From assembly GCF_021018895.1 (NCBI RefSeq), contig NC_079380.1:711001-775000 (forward strand): 64,000 bases of DNA. Reading direction: 5' to 3'. The translations under genes and the position numbers were made by a program. Positions 48,301-58,801 of the stretch are shown in pieces; the first letter of the stretch is position 1; each line of letters begins with the position of its first letter. The stretch is from Seriola aureovittata. Its lineage: Eukaryota > Chordata > Actinopteri > Carangiformes > Carangidae. The notes under the pieces were generated by a model. The model saw nothing but the letters and a program-made list of their open reading frames with translations, did no database searches and was not told the origin of the DNA.

Positions 48301-51300
48301 TAAATATAAAAATAAAGAAATAAATAAAGTAATGACTAACAGACGGGATATTTGGGAGCAGACTGAGAGTCCCGCCCGGAGCATTAAGGAAGCACCACAC
48401 AGTGTCACAGTCAAATGAAGTGAACAATGCTAGGACAAAGGCAGCTCAGAGAAGTTGCTGCTGTGATCTGTGTGAACTGTGATCTACAGATATGTGTGAT
48501 CAGTGTGATCTATGATCCATGATCTGTGAGATTTATGTGACCTGTGTGATGTGTGATCTGTGTGACCTGTGTGATGTGTGATCTGTGTGACCTGTGTGAT
48601 GTGTGATCTGTGTGACCTGTGTGATGTGTGATCTGTGTGACCTGTGTCATCTGTGTCATGTGTGTGACCTGTGTCATCTGTGTAAAACTGTGCAGGATTG
48701 CATACATACAAGTCCAGAGAGGGAGCTGGTGAGACGCATGCTGGACTCTCAATTTGAGAGACTGTTAGTACGTTTTATATGGTGAAGATTTAACTTGCTG
48801 CACCAGGTAGCGTCAGGTTTATGCCACAAACAGACGGTTCAAACAATAAACTTTTTAGTCCATATGCAAAGATATCCCATGTCTGTCCAAGTTGGTGAGG
48901 AGAAGACATGAAAACAAGAAAACATGGTGGAATAATTAATAATAACTCAACACTAACTAGAATGCTTCATGTTAAAATGTTTGGGTTAAAATGCAATAAA
49001 ATACTGATATTGAGCTGAAAAGCTGAGAGTAATGAAAAACATTAGTTTATTTACTAGTGATGTGAGGTAAGGCACTGATGGTGGATGTCTTATCTACAAA
49101 TGTTTGTTGCTTATTTATTGAGTATAAATATATATTGTTTTTTTTGTCTGTTTTTTTTCTCTATTCAAAGGTTTTTCACCTAATGACCAACAATAAATGG
49201 ATCAGGACTGACAAACCACCTTCCATCAATAAGTTTGTGTAAACTGTCTGCAGACTAGCAGACCCTGGCTCAGTGTGAGCTGCAGCTACCTGTGTCCTGG
49301 GAGGGAAGGTAGTGCTGGAGGTCATCCAGTCTGGCCTTCAGCTTCGCATCCAAGGAAGAGCAGAAGTTCTGAACACAAGGTGTCAGGGCCTGGGTCTTCA
49401 TGGCCAGGCCACTCCTCTGCTGCTGCCCCCGCTGGCTCACACTGACCCACCCGGCATCACTCAGCAGGTCCCCTGGGGACTCTGACCACAGGAATGAGGC
49501 CACATCTACCTCATACTGGGCCCCGCGGCTGGAGACAGGGTTGGTCCCTGAAGAGGTGTGGATGGTCTGGCCCTCCAGGTCCCTCACAGCTGAGCTGAGG
49601 AGCTGGACAGAGCTCGCTGAGATGGCTTCAGTCTCTTCTTTTGTGATGGCCTTGAGGAATGGCAGGAAGGAGTCATTGTACTTGTACTAACATGTACACT
49701 TTTTTTATCACATCAGCAGACAGGCGTGACAGTGTGGTGACACTGAATACAACATCCCAGAAAGCACCAATACATACAGTCAATGGACAGACCTATTGAG
49801 ATGCTGGAAACAGCTGACCGAGCTAGAAGAGCACCAACCTGCAGGCGCTGAAGGAAAAGCTGCTGGAGGAAGTCATCCCAGACCGCCAGCGGGCGCTCCA
49901 GCAGGTGCTGGCACACAGTGCCCCAGTGCTGATTGATGGACTCTGTGGACAGGAGGTCCCACACAGCATCTCTGATGGCCGCCAGCCCCTTCAGGCTCTT
50001 CACATAGACTAACAGGCTGCCGACACCACGGCAGATGTCCTCCTTACACCTGAGAACAGAGGAGACATCGGAGAGCAGTTGATTAATTAGCCATATATAG
50101 ACAATTGATCAATGACAGTTTAGATGATTGATGATTGACTACACTTGTTGTTTCCAAGAAAGCATCCTGACACTTCTTACTCAATCAATAAAGTTCACAC
50201 TTTTCTCTCAATTTTCAAATAAAAGCTGAATATTTGTTACAGTTTTTCTTAACCACTTTGATGCAGTTCACACATCAGAGAAGTAATTCTCACCTCTCTT
50301 AATGCAGTTCTCAGAACAATTAATGCAGTTCCTAAAACACTGACTCACCAGTGCAAAAGCCTCTAAAACAATAAAAAAACCTTGTTCACATGTGTTGAAA
50401 CATGCAAAGTCAGTCAGTCACTTCAACACTGTCACTAATGAATTAAACCTTTTCACCAGAGCTTCCAGTTGGTTTTGATAAAAACCTGACTGACTGCTGA
50501 AGCGCAGAAAATATATAGTAAAAACTGTTCAGACACAAACTACAGTTACAACAGTAACATGTTGGGAAAATAACAATATGCTGCTCCAACATTGCATTGG
50601 TATTTTTGCTTTATGTTATTTTCAATGCAGTGTTTCATTTTGCAGCAGATTTGTGGCACTTTGCAATGTGTGAGCAATTTATTGATTTGTGTGTAGAGTT
50701 ATGGAAAAATAAGACCTAGTTTAGAAAATGGTGTGAAAGCAATTGTAAAAAAACTGTATCTGTAAATCCACAGAAGATAAATGCTGTAACTGAGGAAAGA
50801 AAAATGATAAACATGGAATTATGCATTCAAAAATGTGTGAGACTGGCCTTGCTCTCTCATACATATTTGAAGAAAGTTTAAAGTCATCTGATTGAAAACA
50901 CTGATGCTGCAGGACGGTATCAAAGTGAGTGAGAGGTCTGTCATTGTATCTGACGGAGGAACAAACTGTTTTCATGAGTTGTCAGAGTCAGATGAGAAAT
51001 GCATCAACACAATGAGAAAACGTCTTTAGTAGTGAACTATGTGTTGATACAAAAGAAGCTTGTACAAATACAATGAGAAATACTAATGTGTGTGAGGAAA
51101 TGATGAACTGTTTTGAGAACTGCATTAAGAGAGGTGAGAATGAAGTTTCTGAGGTAAGAACTGCATCAAAGCGATTGAGAAAAACTGTAATCAACCGCAC
51201 AAACAAATAAAGGCCATGTAAAAAACACCTGTACTATAATTTCTTCCAGGATAAATTCAGTATAATGTGCATTTTCATAGCACTAATTCCATCACTATGA

Positions 51301-54300
51301 CTGTCCTGTCATACTGACCACTCTGCTGCTCTCACTTTTTCTTTTGATCCATTTCCACTCAGTGCAATGAAAAGAAGCAAACAGGCAGTAAGAGAAATTA
51401 TGTCGACTGGATGATGAAGAATGTTGCAAATTAATATTTTCATGCTATGGTTATTGATCAGACCTGAACCACAGCTTTGTTGAAAACTCCAAAACCATTA
51501 CATAAGCAACATGAAATAAATAAAACCAGAAATACAAGTAGGCTGGTTGTTAAAGAGTTTAGGATAGCTGACTGGGAATCACTTTACATTCTGCACAGTC
51601 TCTGTGTGTGTTAATACTCTGTGAGTGGACTCTGTAAGTCCATATGCATTTTTAATCAGAAAATGGAGAAACAACTTTCATTTTCAAATTTTCACAGTAA
51701 TGAGTATTTTGCAACGTGCTGAGTTGAAGATGTGCAAATCTACAGCCTGTCACCACATCACTCAACCCAAAGGGAAGTTTATCCTGCTGCCCGTTGAGCT
51801 GAGGTTCGCACCTGGAGTTGTGAAACCTTCAGCTCACAACTTATGTAAAAGCAGAAATTTTGTTTATCTGATATGTTTTGCACATTTATTGGCTGTGCCC
51901 TTGCATCTCTACAGTCTAACTTACTGAAATCCCTGCAATATCCCTATTGACATTAGCAGAGATGAAGCGGACCTGTGAGGATCCACAGCAAGTTTTCTCT
52001 TTTTTTTCTCTCTCTTGCTGAATGCGATGACAGTTTGCACTGCAGTATGTCAATAGCTAAAGTGAACACTGTCAGGACAGCCAGTGTAGAGGGAGACACA
52101 CGAGGAGCCTGGCTTTTGTTACAAAAGCCAAAAACAAAATAAAACTGCAGTGAAGGCAGGCGTGCTGTGATGTCTTCCCTGTGCCTTCTTGCAACAATGA
52201 CAGTAACAGAAACTGTCAGCAGTGTCGTCATCATCAGTATGTCTCACCATTTTCTTTAAAATGTTCACTGAAGTAAGATACGATAAGATATTCCTTTATT
52301 AGTCCCACAGCGGGGAAATTTCCCGCGTCACAGCAGCAAAGTGGACAGTACCAAGAAAAAAAACAGATTGCCAAATGACAAGAACCAAATACTTAAAGAT
52401 AATAATATAATATAATATAATAGAATAAAATAAAATAAAATATGTACAATTAAATACTAAATATACAAGATACAAAAAGTAGCAGCAGATGACTTGTATT
52501 GCACATGGTGGATTGTCAGTCTTTGGTGTGCAGTGTTTGTTTTAAAGTCTGACAGCAGCAGGACGGAAAGACCTGCGGTATCTCATCTTCACACACCGTG
52601 GGTGCAGCAGCCTGTTACTGACGGAGCTGCTCAGTGCTGTCAATGTGTCCTGCATGGGGTGGGAGATGTTGTCCAGCAGGCATTTAAGGTTTTCTCCTTA
52701 TTTTAGTCTTACTCCTAAGGAATGACTTAAAGTCAGTTAAACCGCTGCACAGGAGACCTTAGCAACCAAACTAAGGAAAAAAACTGAAGGTACCTCTGAC
52801 TCTTTCTTACCGGCAACATGTCTGAGATTATGATGATAAATGAAGAGGATGAACATCTCAACGAGAGTTTTCCACGATCAGAAGAACCTGATGGACCCTC
52901 AACAACGAGGAATTGATTTTGCTCTATAGATCTGATCGGCAGTCAGTTTATGACTTGTCTTACTAGAGCTGATCCCTCCACTGTGCTCTTCTATCTCCTC
53001 TCCAGTTAATGATCACTCTGCAGTTTTATGCTACAGGATCTTTCCAGTCAATTATTGGTGAACTATTTCATGTCCATGGATCAACTGGGTGAGTGTAAGC
53101 TGCTCTGACCGTCTGCTGAACACTGTGCTGAAGTTTCCATCAAAACAACAGGGGGATGAGAGAGGCACACCTCTTTAATGTAATTTTTTCAGACATTTTT
53201 TTCTTCTGGCCAACTGTGTGAGACGATACAGATATTTCAACCTACGATATAGATGATATGTAAATGATCTTCTGATCTCCATGGATTTGGACTCCACGTT
53301 TGTGCTCCTCTTATTGGATCTCATTGCAGCTTTTGATACTATAGATCATTGTATTCTCTTAGACCGACTTGAAAGATAATTCAGTGTTTCACCTGGTTAA
53401 AGTCCTACTTATCTGACAGACCGCAGTGCGTCTCCTATAATAACACTATATCGACATACTCTGCTGTGAAACATGGAGTACCCCAGGGCTCTGTTCTTGG
53501 CCCTCTGCTTTTCTTTCTCTATAGTTCACCTCTTGGTCAAATTATTTGCAGTCATGGAATTAATTTCCACTGTTATGCTAATGATACTCAGCTGTATGTG
53601 CTGTATGAGCTCCAACCGTAGAGTCTGGATCTACAACTGCAAACCACCTACTGCCCCCATGATCCTGTTACACACCTGCTGCTAAACCTGCTTAAATTTG
53701 CTATAATTAATAATGATAATTATTAATGTTATTAGAGGTCATTACTATTTTTATCAGTAGCAGAACTACAGTTGCCATTTCATTACTATTGCTGTTACTG
53801 CCGCTGCTATCACTATTATTAATATTGCGATCACTGTACATTCTTGTTCTTTTCCTCTGTGCTCTCTCTCTCTCTTTTTCTCTGTCTCTCTCTCTAACCC
53901 AATCAGTCGAGGCAGATGGCCACCCACCCTGAGTCCTGTTCTGCTCGAGGTTTCTGCCTCTTAAAAGGAAGTCTTTCCTTGCCTCTGTCGCCTAGTGCTT
54001 GTTCTTGGTGAGAATTGTTGGATCTCTGTAAATAATATTATAAAGAGAAGGTCTAGATCTGCTCTATTTGGAAAGTGCCTTGAGATAAGTTATGTTGTGA
54101 ATTGGCGCTACACAAATAAAAATTGACTTGACTATCACAAGCGCTAATGCAGCAAACAAATGGTCCCCATGGAAACTGTAGAATTTTACCACTATAAAAT
54201 CTATTTGATTGCTGCAAATGCCAAATTCCTTAACAAAGGAAACCTTTTGAGTTATTCTGTGCAACAACCTTAAGTAACTCCCTCAGCTAAGGAGAAATTC

Positions 54301-57300
54301 AACCTTAAGTGTCAGACTTAAGTAGAAAACTTAAAGTGCTCTGTGCAACTGGCCCCTGGTTCTCTGTGCTGGTGTGGTAAATCAAGGCCTCTACATGTGA
54401 TCTAAATGTGTCACATAGATGCATAAGAAAGCCAGACATCAGTATATAAACTGAGAGTGGTATCGTATTTGCTATACTATTGAAAAAGTGGCAGGAGCAG
54501 GGGTCTGACTGTGATTCTGCTCTGTGTGTGTTCAGAAACATGCGGGTACCATGTTCTGCTGTACACTATTAGACAGTCACATCAAACTTCAAAAAAACAT
54601 CCAAGGCAAAGGAAGCAGGTAATATGAAAAAGATTAGCAGTATCCTCACATATCAATCCACTGCTGCAAGGTGTCCCGCAGTTGCTCTCTCTGGATTGGC
54701 TGAGCCAGGGTGCGACGAGCGGGCTGGAACTCAGTGATGGACGTAGGCAGGTACCTGAACCAGCTGCTTGTACTCGTCTCTTCCTGCAGCACCTTCCTGA
54801 CTTTAACTGAGGAGTGAGGTGAAGACATTAAATCACAAGCATCGACACACTGTTAAAACCTTTTCTTTAATTGTGGAGTTTTGTGCTTCAGAATACATCC
54901 AAGTCTGTGTGAATGGATTTTCTTACTTTCCACTCAATGTATTGTATTCACCCCTTCAGTCTTGACCCCAAAGTAAACCAATTCTGGTCAGATATCTTCA
55001 AATGCCTTTCTACTGTAAATAACTGTGTTATTACACCAGACCCATATACTGCCATTCACCCTTCAACTTAACCCATTTGCAACAAAAGACAATACAATGT
55101 TGCACGGTCACTGCAAAGAGGATCATTGTAACCCTTTGGAAAACTGAAGATGGCAGAGGTCACTAACCTGTTACATTTGGAGAGGATAAAATTTACTGTC
55201 TGTCTTTGACAGAATGCGGCAAGCATGCCTGTCTTATTTATGAGAGTGGACTAAAGCATCTACGTAAGTGCATGTATGTCTTGTATGATGTGTATACATG
55301 ACATGTATATGTCTGTAATTGTACTGTATATATGTATATACATTTGCTTCTCTTGGTAAATGTAATTCACTGTAAACATCCATTTCCTGACTGGTGCTTA
55401 TTGTTATATTAACTGTGTCTCCTGGAGTAGTAGATCCCTCTGTATTTGTTGATTAAAAATGATCCTAGAACAGCCCTAAAAACATACATAGTACCACTTG
55501 CATGCCAAATAATACAACAGCCTTTCTTTACTTAATCTAACTTATCCTCAACATAACAATACACGACATGTAAGACATGTAGTGTCTATACCAACAGATG
55601 TTAATAAGGGAGTGGCAACTGAACTAACAGCCTGGATTTCAAAGTGGAAACGTCAGAGACCATTGTGGTCTAAGCTTGTTTTAAAAGAATCCAAACTTCC
55701 AGGATGTCCTAGCTGTTTACCTGCAGGGGTGGTTGAGGTGACATTCTCTAAGATAGAAAAGAGCATGCCACAGCTCAGGAGCCCCTCCCCTGGCCTAGGG
55801 CCTCCCTCTGGGGGCAGGTAGAATACAGCGTAGGCCTGGAACAGAGTGGTGACCAGCAGCTCCACCAGGCTGCATACCTGAGCCTTGATCCCCGCACCTG
55901 GATACAAACAAACATCTTTATCAACTGGTACACATTTCTGACAGATACTGTAAACAGTCTGGCACAAAAACACACACACGTCAGCAGCTGTTATAAATGG
56001 TAGAATACCGTGCTGTGGTTGGTTGAGCAGTTGATGGATAGAGGCTTTCCGGGCCAATAAGAAGTCAGCCAGGGCCTGGCGTGGTGAGCTGTCCTCCAGC
56101 AGCATGGTGGACACCAGAGCTTCAGCGATAGCCTGGTCTGACACTGCCCGGCCCCGCAGCAGAGATCTGCTGTCCAGCAGAATGGTGGATCTGCAGAAAG
56201 ACAGGCTGCTGACTGACCTGTGACACAGCTTTCACTAACTGTCACATGTGGATCCATCACTACTTCTCCTGGTTCTGAGGCCTGGAGTTTCTCTTTTAAA
56301 TTCTGCCCCCTCTGCAGGAGTTTCACTTTTGTGACCATGTGTTTAATCAAAGGCACAAGCTCCTTTCACAGAGTCTGTAGGCCGCCTCGCCATGCTGTAT
56401 AAAAGATATGAACATGGAAATGGGGGGGGGGTTCACAATGCTAAAGGAATGAGGCCACATGTGAGTCAGAGCACCTCTGAATGTGGTCTGAATGATCGGA
56501 TCTCAAATGTGTCCTCAATGCGTCTTGGGTGCGTTTACACCTAAACTTAGAGCTGACCACTGGTGAGATCTGAACAGGTCTGAACAGATGTGGACAGATG
56601 TGGGCAGGTCTGAACAGGTCTGATGTGAACAGGTCTGAACAGATGTGGACAGATGTGGGCAGGTCTGATGTGAACAGGTCTGATGTGAACAGGTCTGAAC
56701 AGATGTGAACCGGTCTGAACAGATGTGAACAGGTCTGAACAGATGTGAGCAGATGTGAACAGGTCTGAACAGGTCTGAACAGATGTGAACAGGTCTAAAC
56801 AGGTCTGAACAGATGTGAACAGATGTGAACAGGTCTGAACAGGTCTGAACAGATGTGAACAGATGTGAACAGGTCTGAACAGATGTGAACAGGTCTGAAC
56901 AGATGTGAACAGATGTGAACAGGTCTGAACAGGGCCAGAGCCAAATCGATGTTTGGGTAAAAGCTAAAGCCAGCATGGCAGGACAGATGCTGATGCTGTG
57001 TTAACACATCTGGACCATGGTTTCTAAAATCACACACGGGAGCAGCGACATGTGACTTTGTGTAAAAGGAGCTACACATAAAAAACATCTAATACCTGAA
57101 GTGTCCCGTGGTGGCTACCTGTCGGACCAGAATGGGGAAGCGGGCCAGGATGGGGCTGTAATGGCCGCCTGTCGCGGTCTCCAGCTGCAGCAGACTGTGC
57201 AGGTGGCAGCACAGCAGGTAAAGCTGGGTGGCCTGCAGGTACTGGGATGCCTCCATGGCGCTCCAGATGCGCTCTGGGATCTCCAGGAGGAGCTTGATCT

Positions 57301-58801
57301 GGGAGGCCATGGTGTAAAACTTCTCCTGCCAGTGCCTCTGGCTCTACAAGAGGACACACATACACATCTATACGTCTGGTGAAAAGACAAGCAATGATAT
57401 AACACAAACACAAGACAATGTAATGATGTACAGTAATATTATAATGCATTAGATGAGTGTGGATTTCATTTCATACATCCAATAGTACAGAATCGTTTTT
57501 AAAGTTGACTGGTTTGACTCAGGGGTCTCACAGGGTCTGTGAGCTCCTCATGTCTTATATTACTGGTCACATTTATTCACATATTGTATCAAAACACTCA
57601 AACTGATCCCCAACAAATCAAATGAATAAGTCATCAAATATCAACATCCAAAAATCATCTGAAACTCACATCAGACAAAAATCTGAGTCATGATTCAGTC
57701 AGACCTGAACACACAGACACCACTGTAAATAAACCTCCATAAATCTGATTAGAAACCAGAGAAGAAGAAGCTCCTCAGTCAGTGATCAGTGATAGTTGTC
57801 AGTTCATCAATGATTAATATCAAACAGGAAGTTAAAATATCTATAGAATAGCTATCTATCTCTCTATCTATCTGATGCAAACAAACTTGACAGCATAACT
57901 TATTTGACAGTCAACTGCCAAATAATGATTTGGGGTTGAAGACTGTGTATTTGATTTAGTTCATTAGAAGCAGATTGACTGAGTGAAGTTGTGTTACTTA
58001 AACTATACTATACATCCATGGTTTGTACAGACTATAGTCTCTGAAGCTTGAGCCACATGTTGGAGACCCCTGATTTAAACTAAGTGCAATCAATTCTTAT
58101 GAGGACAAGTCCCCAATTTCCATTCAGCAACATTAAGATTTAATGCTCCTTTTGAAGTCAGCAAACACAAACACCAGCAGAACAAGTGTTAGATAGTGTT
58201 CTGGTGAATTTGGCACAGTAGTGATCCACCAGTTCACCACTGCAGGTGAACAGAGGTGGATATTTTAGCTGTGATTACTGCAGGACATTTCCTATTAGCT
58301 GATTATTGACAGATGAGCTCTATAAGCTCTATCAGCTGATGGGACGCATTACGTGTAAAGTAACGATATAACTGCGGTGAATATTTGCATATAATTTATA
58401 TGACAATGAATTGCCACATTTTTAAATGAAGTTTGGTGTTCCTCAGTTGATGCAGGTGTATCACCGACACAAGCGCAATCAGGTCAAGCGTTCACCTCCT
58501 GTCTGCAGCCGCTCACACCGGCTTTGCCTTGTTTGAGCCGGTGGCAGTACTGGTGCATGTCCTGGATGGACTGGACGACGCTCTCCGAGCACTGCCTCAT
58601 CTCCCCGATGGTGTCGGCGGCGTCGATAAGGTCCCGGTAGCGCTCCCCCACCATCTGCCTTAGCTCCTCCTTCTTCTGCTCGATCTCCCCGCGGACTTTG
58701 CGCTCGATCCCGCGAATCTCGTCGGTGTTGTAGCGCTCGAAAAGACCCGCCGGGTTCTTAATCTCCGAGACCCGGAGAGACAGCGCAGGATCCTCGGCCA
58801 T
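33289..58801 (-). CDS. cog1: Conserved oligomeric Golgi complex subunit 1; 11 exons seen, central part missing
   Basis: COG1 is a lobe A/B bridging subunit of the COG tethering complex, which directs retrograde vesicle traffic in the Golgi and so keeps glycosylation enzymes in place. Exons in transcript order: 58801-58496, 57343-57096, 56190-56009, 55897-55721, 54806-54650, 50049-49839, 49686-49290, then 46636-46528, 40421-40312, 39706-39625, 33426-33289. The first seven join in phase (about 560 residues) and the last four do too (about 146 residues, stop TAA at 33291-33289). The human protein is about 980 residues, so roughly 270 central residues (family FDRY...QEML through the LLYDLRYLN region) are absent. 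Nothing like them is seen between 49290 and 46636. Phase across the gap is compatible with missing exons (exon 7 ends in phase 1, exon at 46636 starts in phase 2). The gene could be real with an assembly deletion, have highly diverged exons, or be damaged. Introns carry a LINE, a THAP transposon and L2 remnants. Confidence 0.93.
34020..36590 (-). mobile_element. Near full-length but deleted LINE (CR1/Rex group) in a cog1 intron, with (TATC)n tail
   Basis: On the minus strand, 36581-36339 encodes an N-terminal segment ([16 protein letters not shown]). The region from 36373 to 35478 encodes an endonuclease domain with a [13 protein letters not shown] start, AISGDFNHV and [11 protein letters not shown]. 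The region 35400-34207 encodes RT with [42 protein letters not shown] and a YLGVHLD thumb. The part around FSSAFNTI that copy 3 retains has been deleted near 34788. The catalytic box reads YSDD rather than YADD. The 3' end is a pure GATA tract (34029-34092). There are frameshifts between blocks. Same orientation as cog1. Confidence 0.9.
34029..34092. repeat. (GATA)n, LINE 3' tail
   Basis: About 16 GATA units lie at the 3' end of the minus-strand LINE. The LINE copy at the right end of the window has the same kind of tail. Confidence 0.95.
36600..39624 (-). other. cog1: Rest of the cog1 last intron
   Basis: Non-coding sequence with a (TA)n-rich patch near 38665-38710 and a fragment of the TTAGCTTAGC fish repeat near 38450-38580. 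A (CGCA/CA)n tract lies at 39346-39409. No coding region was recognised. Confidence 0.65.
39346..39409. repeat. (CACG)n/(CA)n microsatellite
   Basis: Short CACG units pass into CA units. Confidence 0.9.
39625..39706 (-). CDS. cog1: cog1 penultimate exon
   Basis: It encodes [17 protein letters not shown] and [11 protein letters not shown] (human [17 protein letters not shown]). The acceptor is CTCTGCAG and the donor CTG|GTGAGT, phase 0. Confidence 0.95.
40312..40421 (-). CDS. cog1: cog1 exon, third from last
   Basis: It encodes [20 protein letters not shown] and [17 protein letters not shown], nearly the human sequence ([18 protein letters not shown]). The acceptor is TGTTTCAG and the donor CAG|GTCAGA, phase 2. 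Confidence 0.96.
41100..41400 (+). pseudogene. THAP-domain exon of the transposon, frameshifted
   Basis: An open frame from MSKVQRNTV ends in the W, AVPT-like (SAPTVC) and GA region expected of a THAP domain. The N-terminal C-x4-C zinc ligands are read only in the +2 frame, then the frame returns. Two small indels therefore disrupt the finger. A GTAAGT donor follows at about 41389. Confidence 0.65.
42550..42575. repeat. Poly(A) run inside the transposon
   Basis: About 24 A residues, probably a slipped or inserted tract. It separates the two conserved coding pieces of the second transposon protein. Confidence 0.85.
44960..46210. mobile_element. Non-autonomous repeat region ending in GCCTCAGGGCTCCGCCCC block
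   Basis: The right part (about 45930-46205), with TTTTTTGGGAATAACTTTGG, GGCGGAAGAATAATAAA and AGATGCCTCAGGGCTCCGCC, looks like a repeat seen many times in fish genomes. The left boundary is uncertain. No coding region was recognised. Confidence 0.4.
46528..46636 (-). CDS. cog1: cog1 exon after the central gap
   Basis: It encodes [20 protein letters not shown] and [16 protein letters not shown] (human [27 protein letters not shown]). The acceptor is GTCTTCCAG, and the first base completes a phase-2 codon. The donor is TCG|GTACTG, phase 0. Confidence 0.96.
48045..48255 (+). mobile_element. Fish MITE-like repeat (AAAGCTGCAAGCAG ... GGGCCCTAATAA)
   Basis: The head AAAGCTGCAAGCAGTG, the inner GGCGCCACCAGGTGGCCAC and the end GGGCCCTAATAA match the layout of a common teleost non-autonomous repeat. 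Confidence 0.55.
48488..48690 (+). repeat. Minisatellite of GATCTGTGTGACCTGTGTGAT-type units
   Basis: About 200 bp of tandem units of ~30 bp combining TGTGATCTGTGTGACC and TGTGTGATG, degrading at both ends. Frames across it (His-Thr-Asp type) are spurious. Confidence 0.85.
49290..49686 (-). CDS. cog1: cog1 exon 7 (residues 428-560)
   Basis: It encodes [20 protein letters not shown], then [40 protein letters not shown] and [14 protein letters not shown]. It matches human FLWSESPNDLPSDAAW and [18 protein letters not shown]. The acceptor is ATGTTAG and the donor CAG|GTAGCT, phase 1. Confidence 0.96.
49839..50049 (-). CDS. cog1: cog1 exon 6 (residues 357-427)
   Basis: It encodes [37 protein letters not shown] and [18 protein letters not shown]. 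The acceptor is TTCTCAG and the donor CAG|GTTGGT, phase 0. Confidence 0.96.
50237..51190. mobile_element. 954-bp non-autonomous DNA transposon, TIR CAGTTTTTCT
   Basis: The left TTACAGTTTTTCTTAACCAC and the reverse complement of the right end agree over ~30 bp, with a shared CTTTGATGCAGTTC. Reading CAGTTTTTCT as the terminus leaves TA on both sides, as expected for Tc1/mariner-type insertion. The interior has no transposase. It lies in cog1 intron 5. Confidence 0.75.
52265..52690. mobile_element. LINE 3'-end fragment sharing its tail with the LINE at position 1
   Basis: It starts with ATTCCTTTATTAGTCCCACA and GGGGAAATTTCCCGCG. About 52354-52490 repeats window positions 1-148 almost exactly (ACAGATTGCCAAATGACAAG and the ATAATATAAT tract). 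It continues into a 3'-UTR-like region (AGTCTGACAGCAGCAGGACG). No reverse transcriptase follows in this fragment. Confidence 0.7.
53220..54131 (+). mobile_element. L2-type LINE fragment, plus strand
   Basis: Broken plus-strand frames give [47 protein letters not shown] and [14 protein letters not shown], the core RT palm of L2/CR1 elements. The catalytic box reads YAND, not YADD. A LINE 3' region follows and ends GAATTGGCGCTACACAAATA and an AATTGACTTGAC tail. It is 5'-truncated and inactive. It lies in cog1 intron 5. Confidence 0.88.
54650..54806 (-). CDS. cog1: cog1 exon 5 (residues 305-357)
   Basis: It encodes [20 protein letters not shown] and [19 protein letters not shown], ending QQWID (human SWFKHLPASIVEFQPTLRTLAHPI). 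The acceptor is CTCCTCAG and the donor ATAT|GTGAGG, phase 2. Confidence 0.96.
55721..55897 (-). CDS. cog1: cog1 exon 4 (residues 246-305)
   Basis: It encodes [37 protein letters not shown] and [12 protein letters not shown] (human GAGIKAQICSLVELLATTLKQAHALFY). The acceptor is TATCCAG and the donor CAG|GTAAAC, phase 1. Confidence 0.96.
56009..56190 (-). CDS. cog1: cog1 exon 3 (residues 185-246)
   Basis: It encodes [40 protein letters not shown] and [19 protein letters not shown]. The acceptor is TTTCTGCAG and the donor CACG|GTATTC, phase 1. Confidence 0.97.
56565..56935 (-). repeat. GAACAGGTCT/GAACAGATGT minisatellite, cog1 intron 2
   Basis: About 370 bp made of two alternating 10-mers, GAACAGGTCT and GAACAGATGT, in irregular order with a few variants (GGACAGATGT, GGGCAGGTCT). 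It is non-coding; the long minus-strand frame through it (HICSDLF repeats) is an artefact. Confidence 0.95.
57096..57343 (-). CDS. cog1: cog1 exon 2 (residues 103-185)
   Basis: It encodes [52 protein letters not shown] and [13 protein letters not shown], almost as in human COG1. The acceptor CTTGTAG precedes 57343. The donor is TTCAG|GTATTA, phase 2. Confidence 0.96.
58496..58801 (-). CDS. cog1: cog1 exon 1 (residues 1-102)
   Basis: It starts [17 protein letters not shown] and includes [20 protein letters not shown] and [20 protein letters not shown], the conserved N-terminal coiled region. The ATG at 58801 is chosen because it fits the family start; no upstream ATG is in frame. The donor CAGGAG|GTGAAC is in phase 0. 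The exon is CpG-rich, consistent with a promoter-proximal position. Confidence 0.95.

Larger units (their letters stand above)
46637..49289 (-). other. cog1: cog1 interval where the central exons should be
   Basis: This holds no recognisable cog1 sequence on the minus strand. It contains an imperfect ~245-bp duplication (about 47320-47490 and 47565-47735, sharing CTGCTTTATTCAGTGTTT). It also has a MITE-like repeat at 48045-48255 (CTGCAAGCAGTG to GGGCCCTAATAA) and a minisatellite at 48488-48690. Confidence 0.7.

Noticed and set aside
56515..57088. Minus-strand frames rich in HICSDLF repeats, and the tandem array as a CRISPR candidate
   Set aside because: The array is two interleaved 10-mers without unique spacers, in a vertebrate intron; the frames are artefacts.
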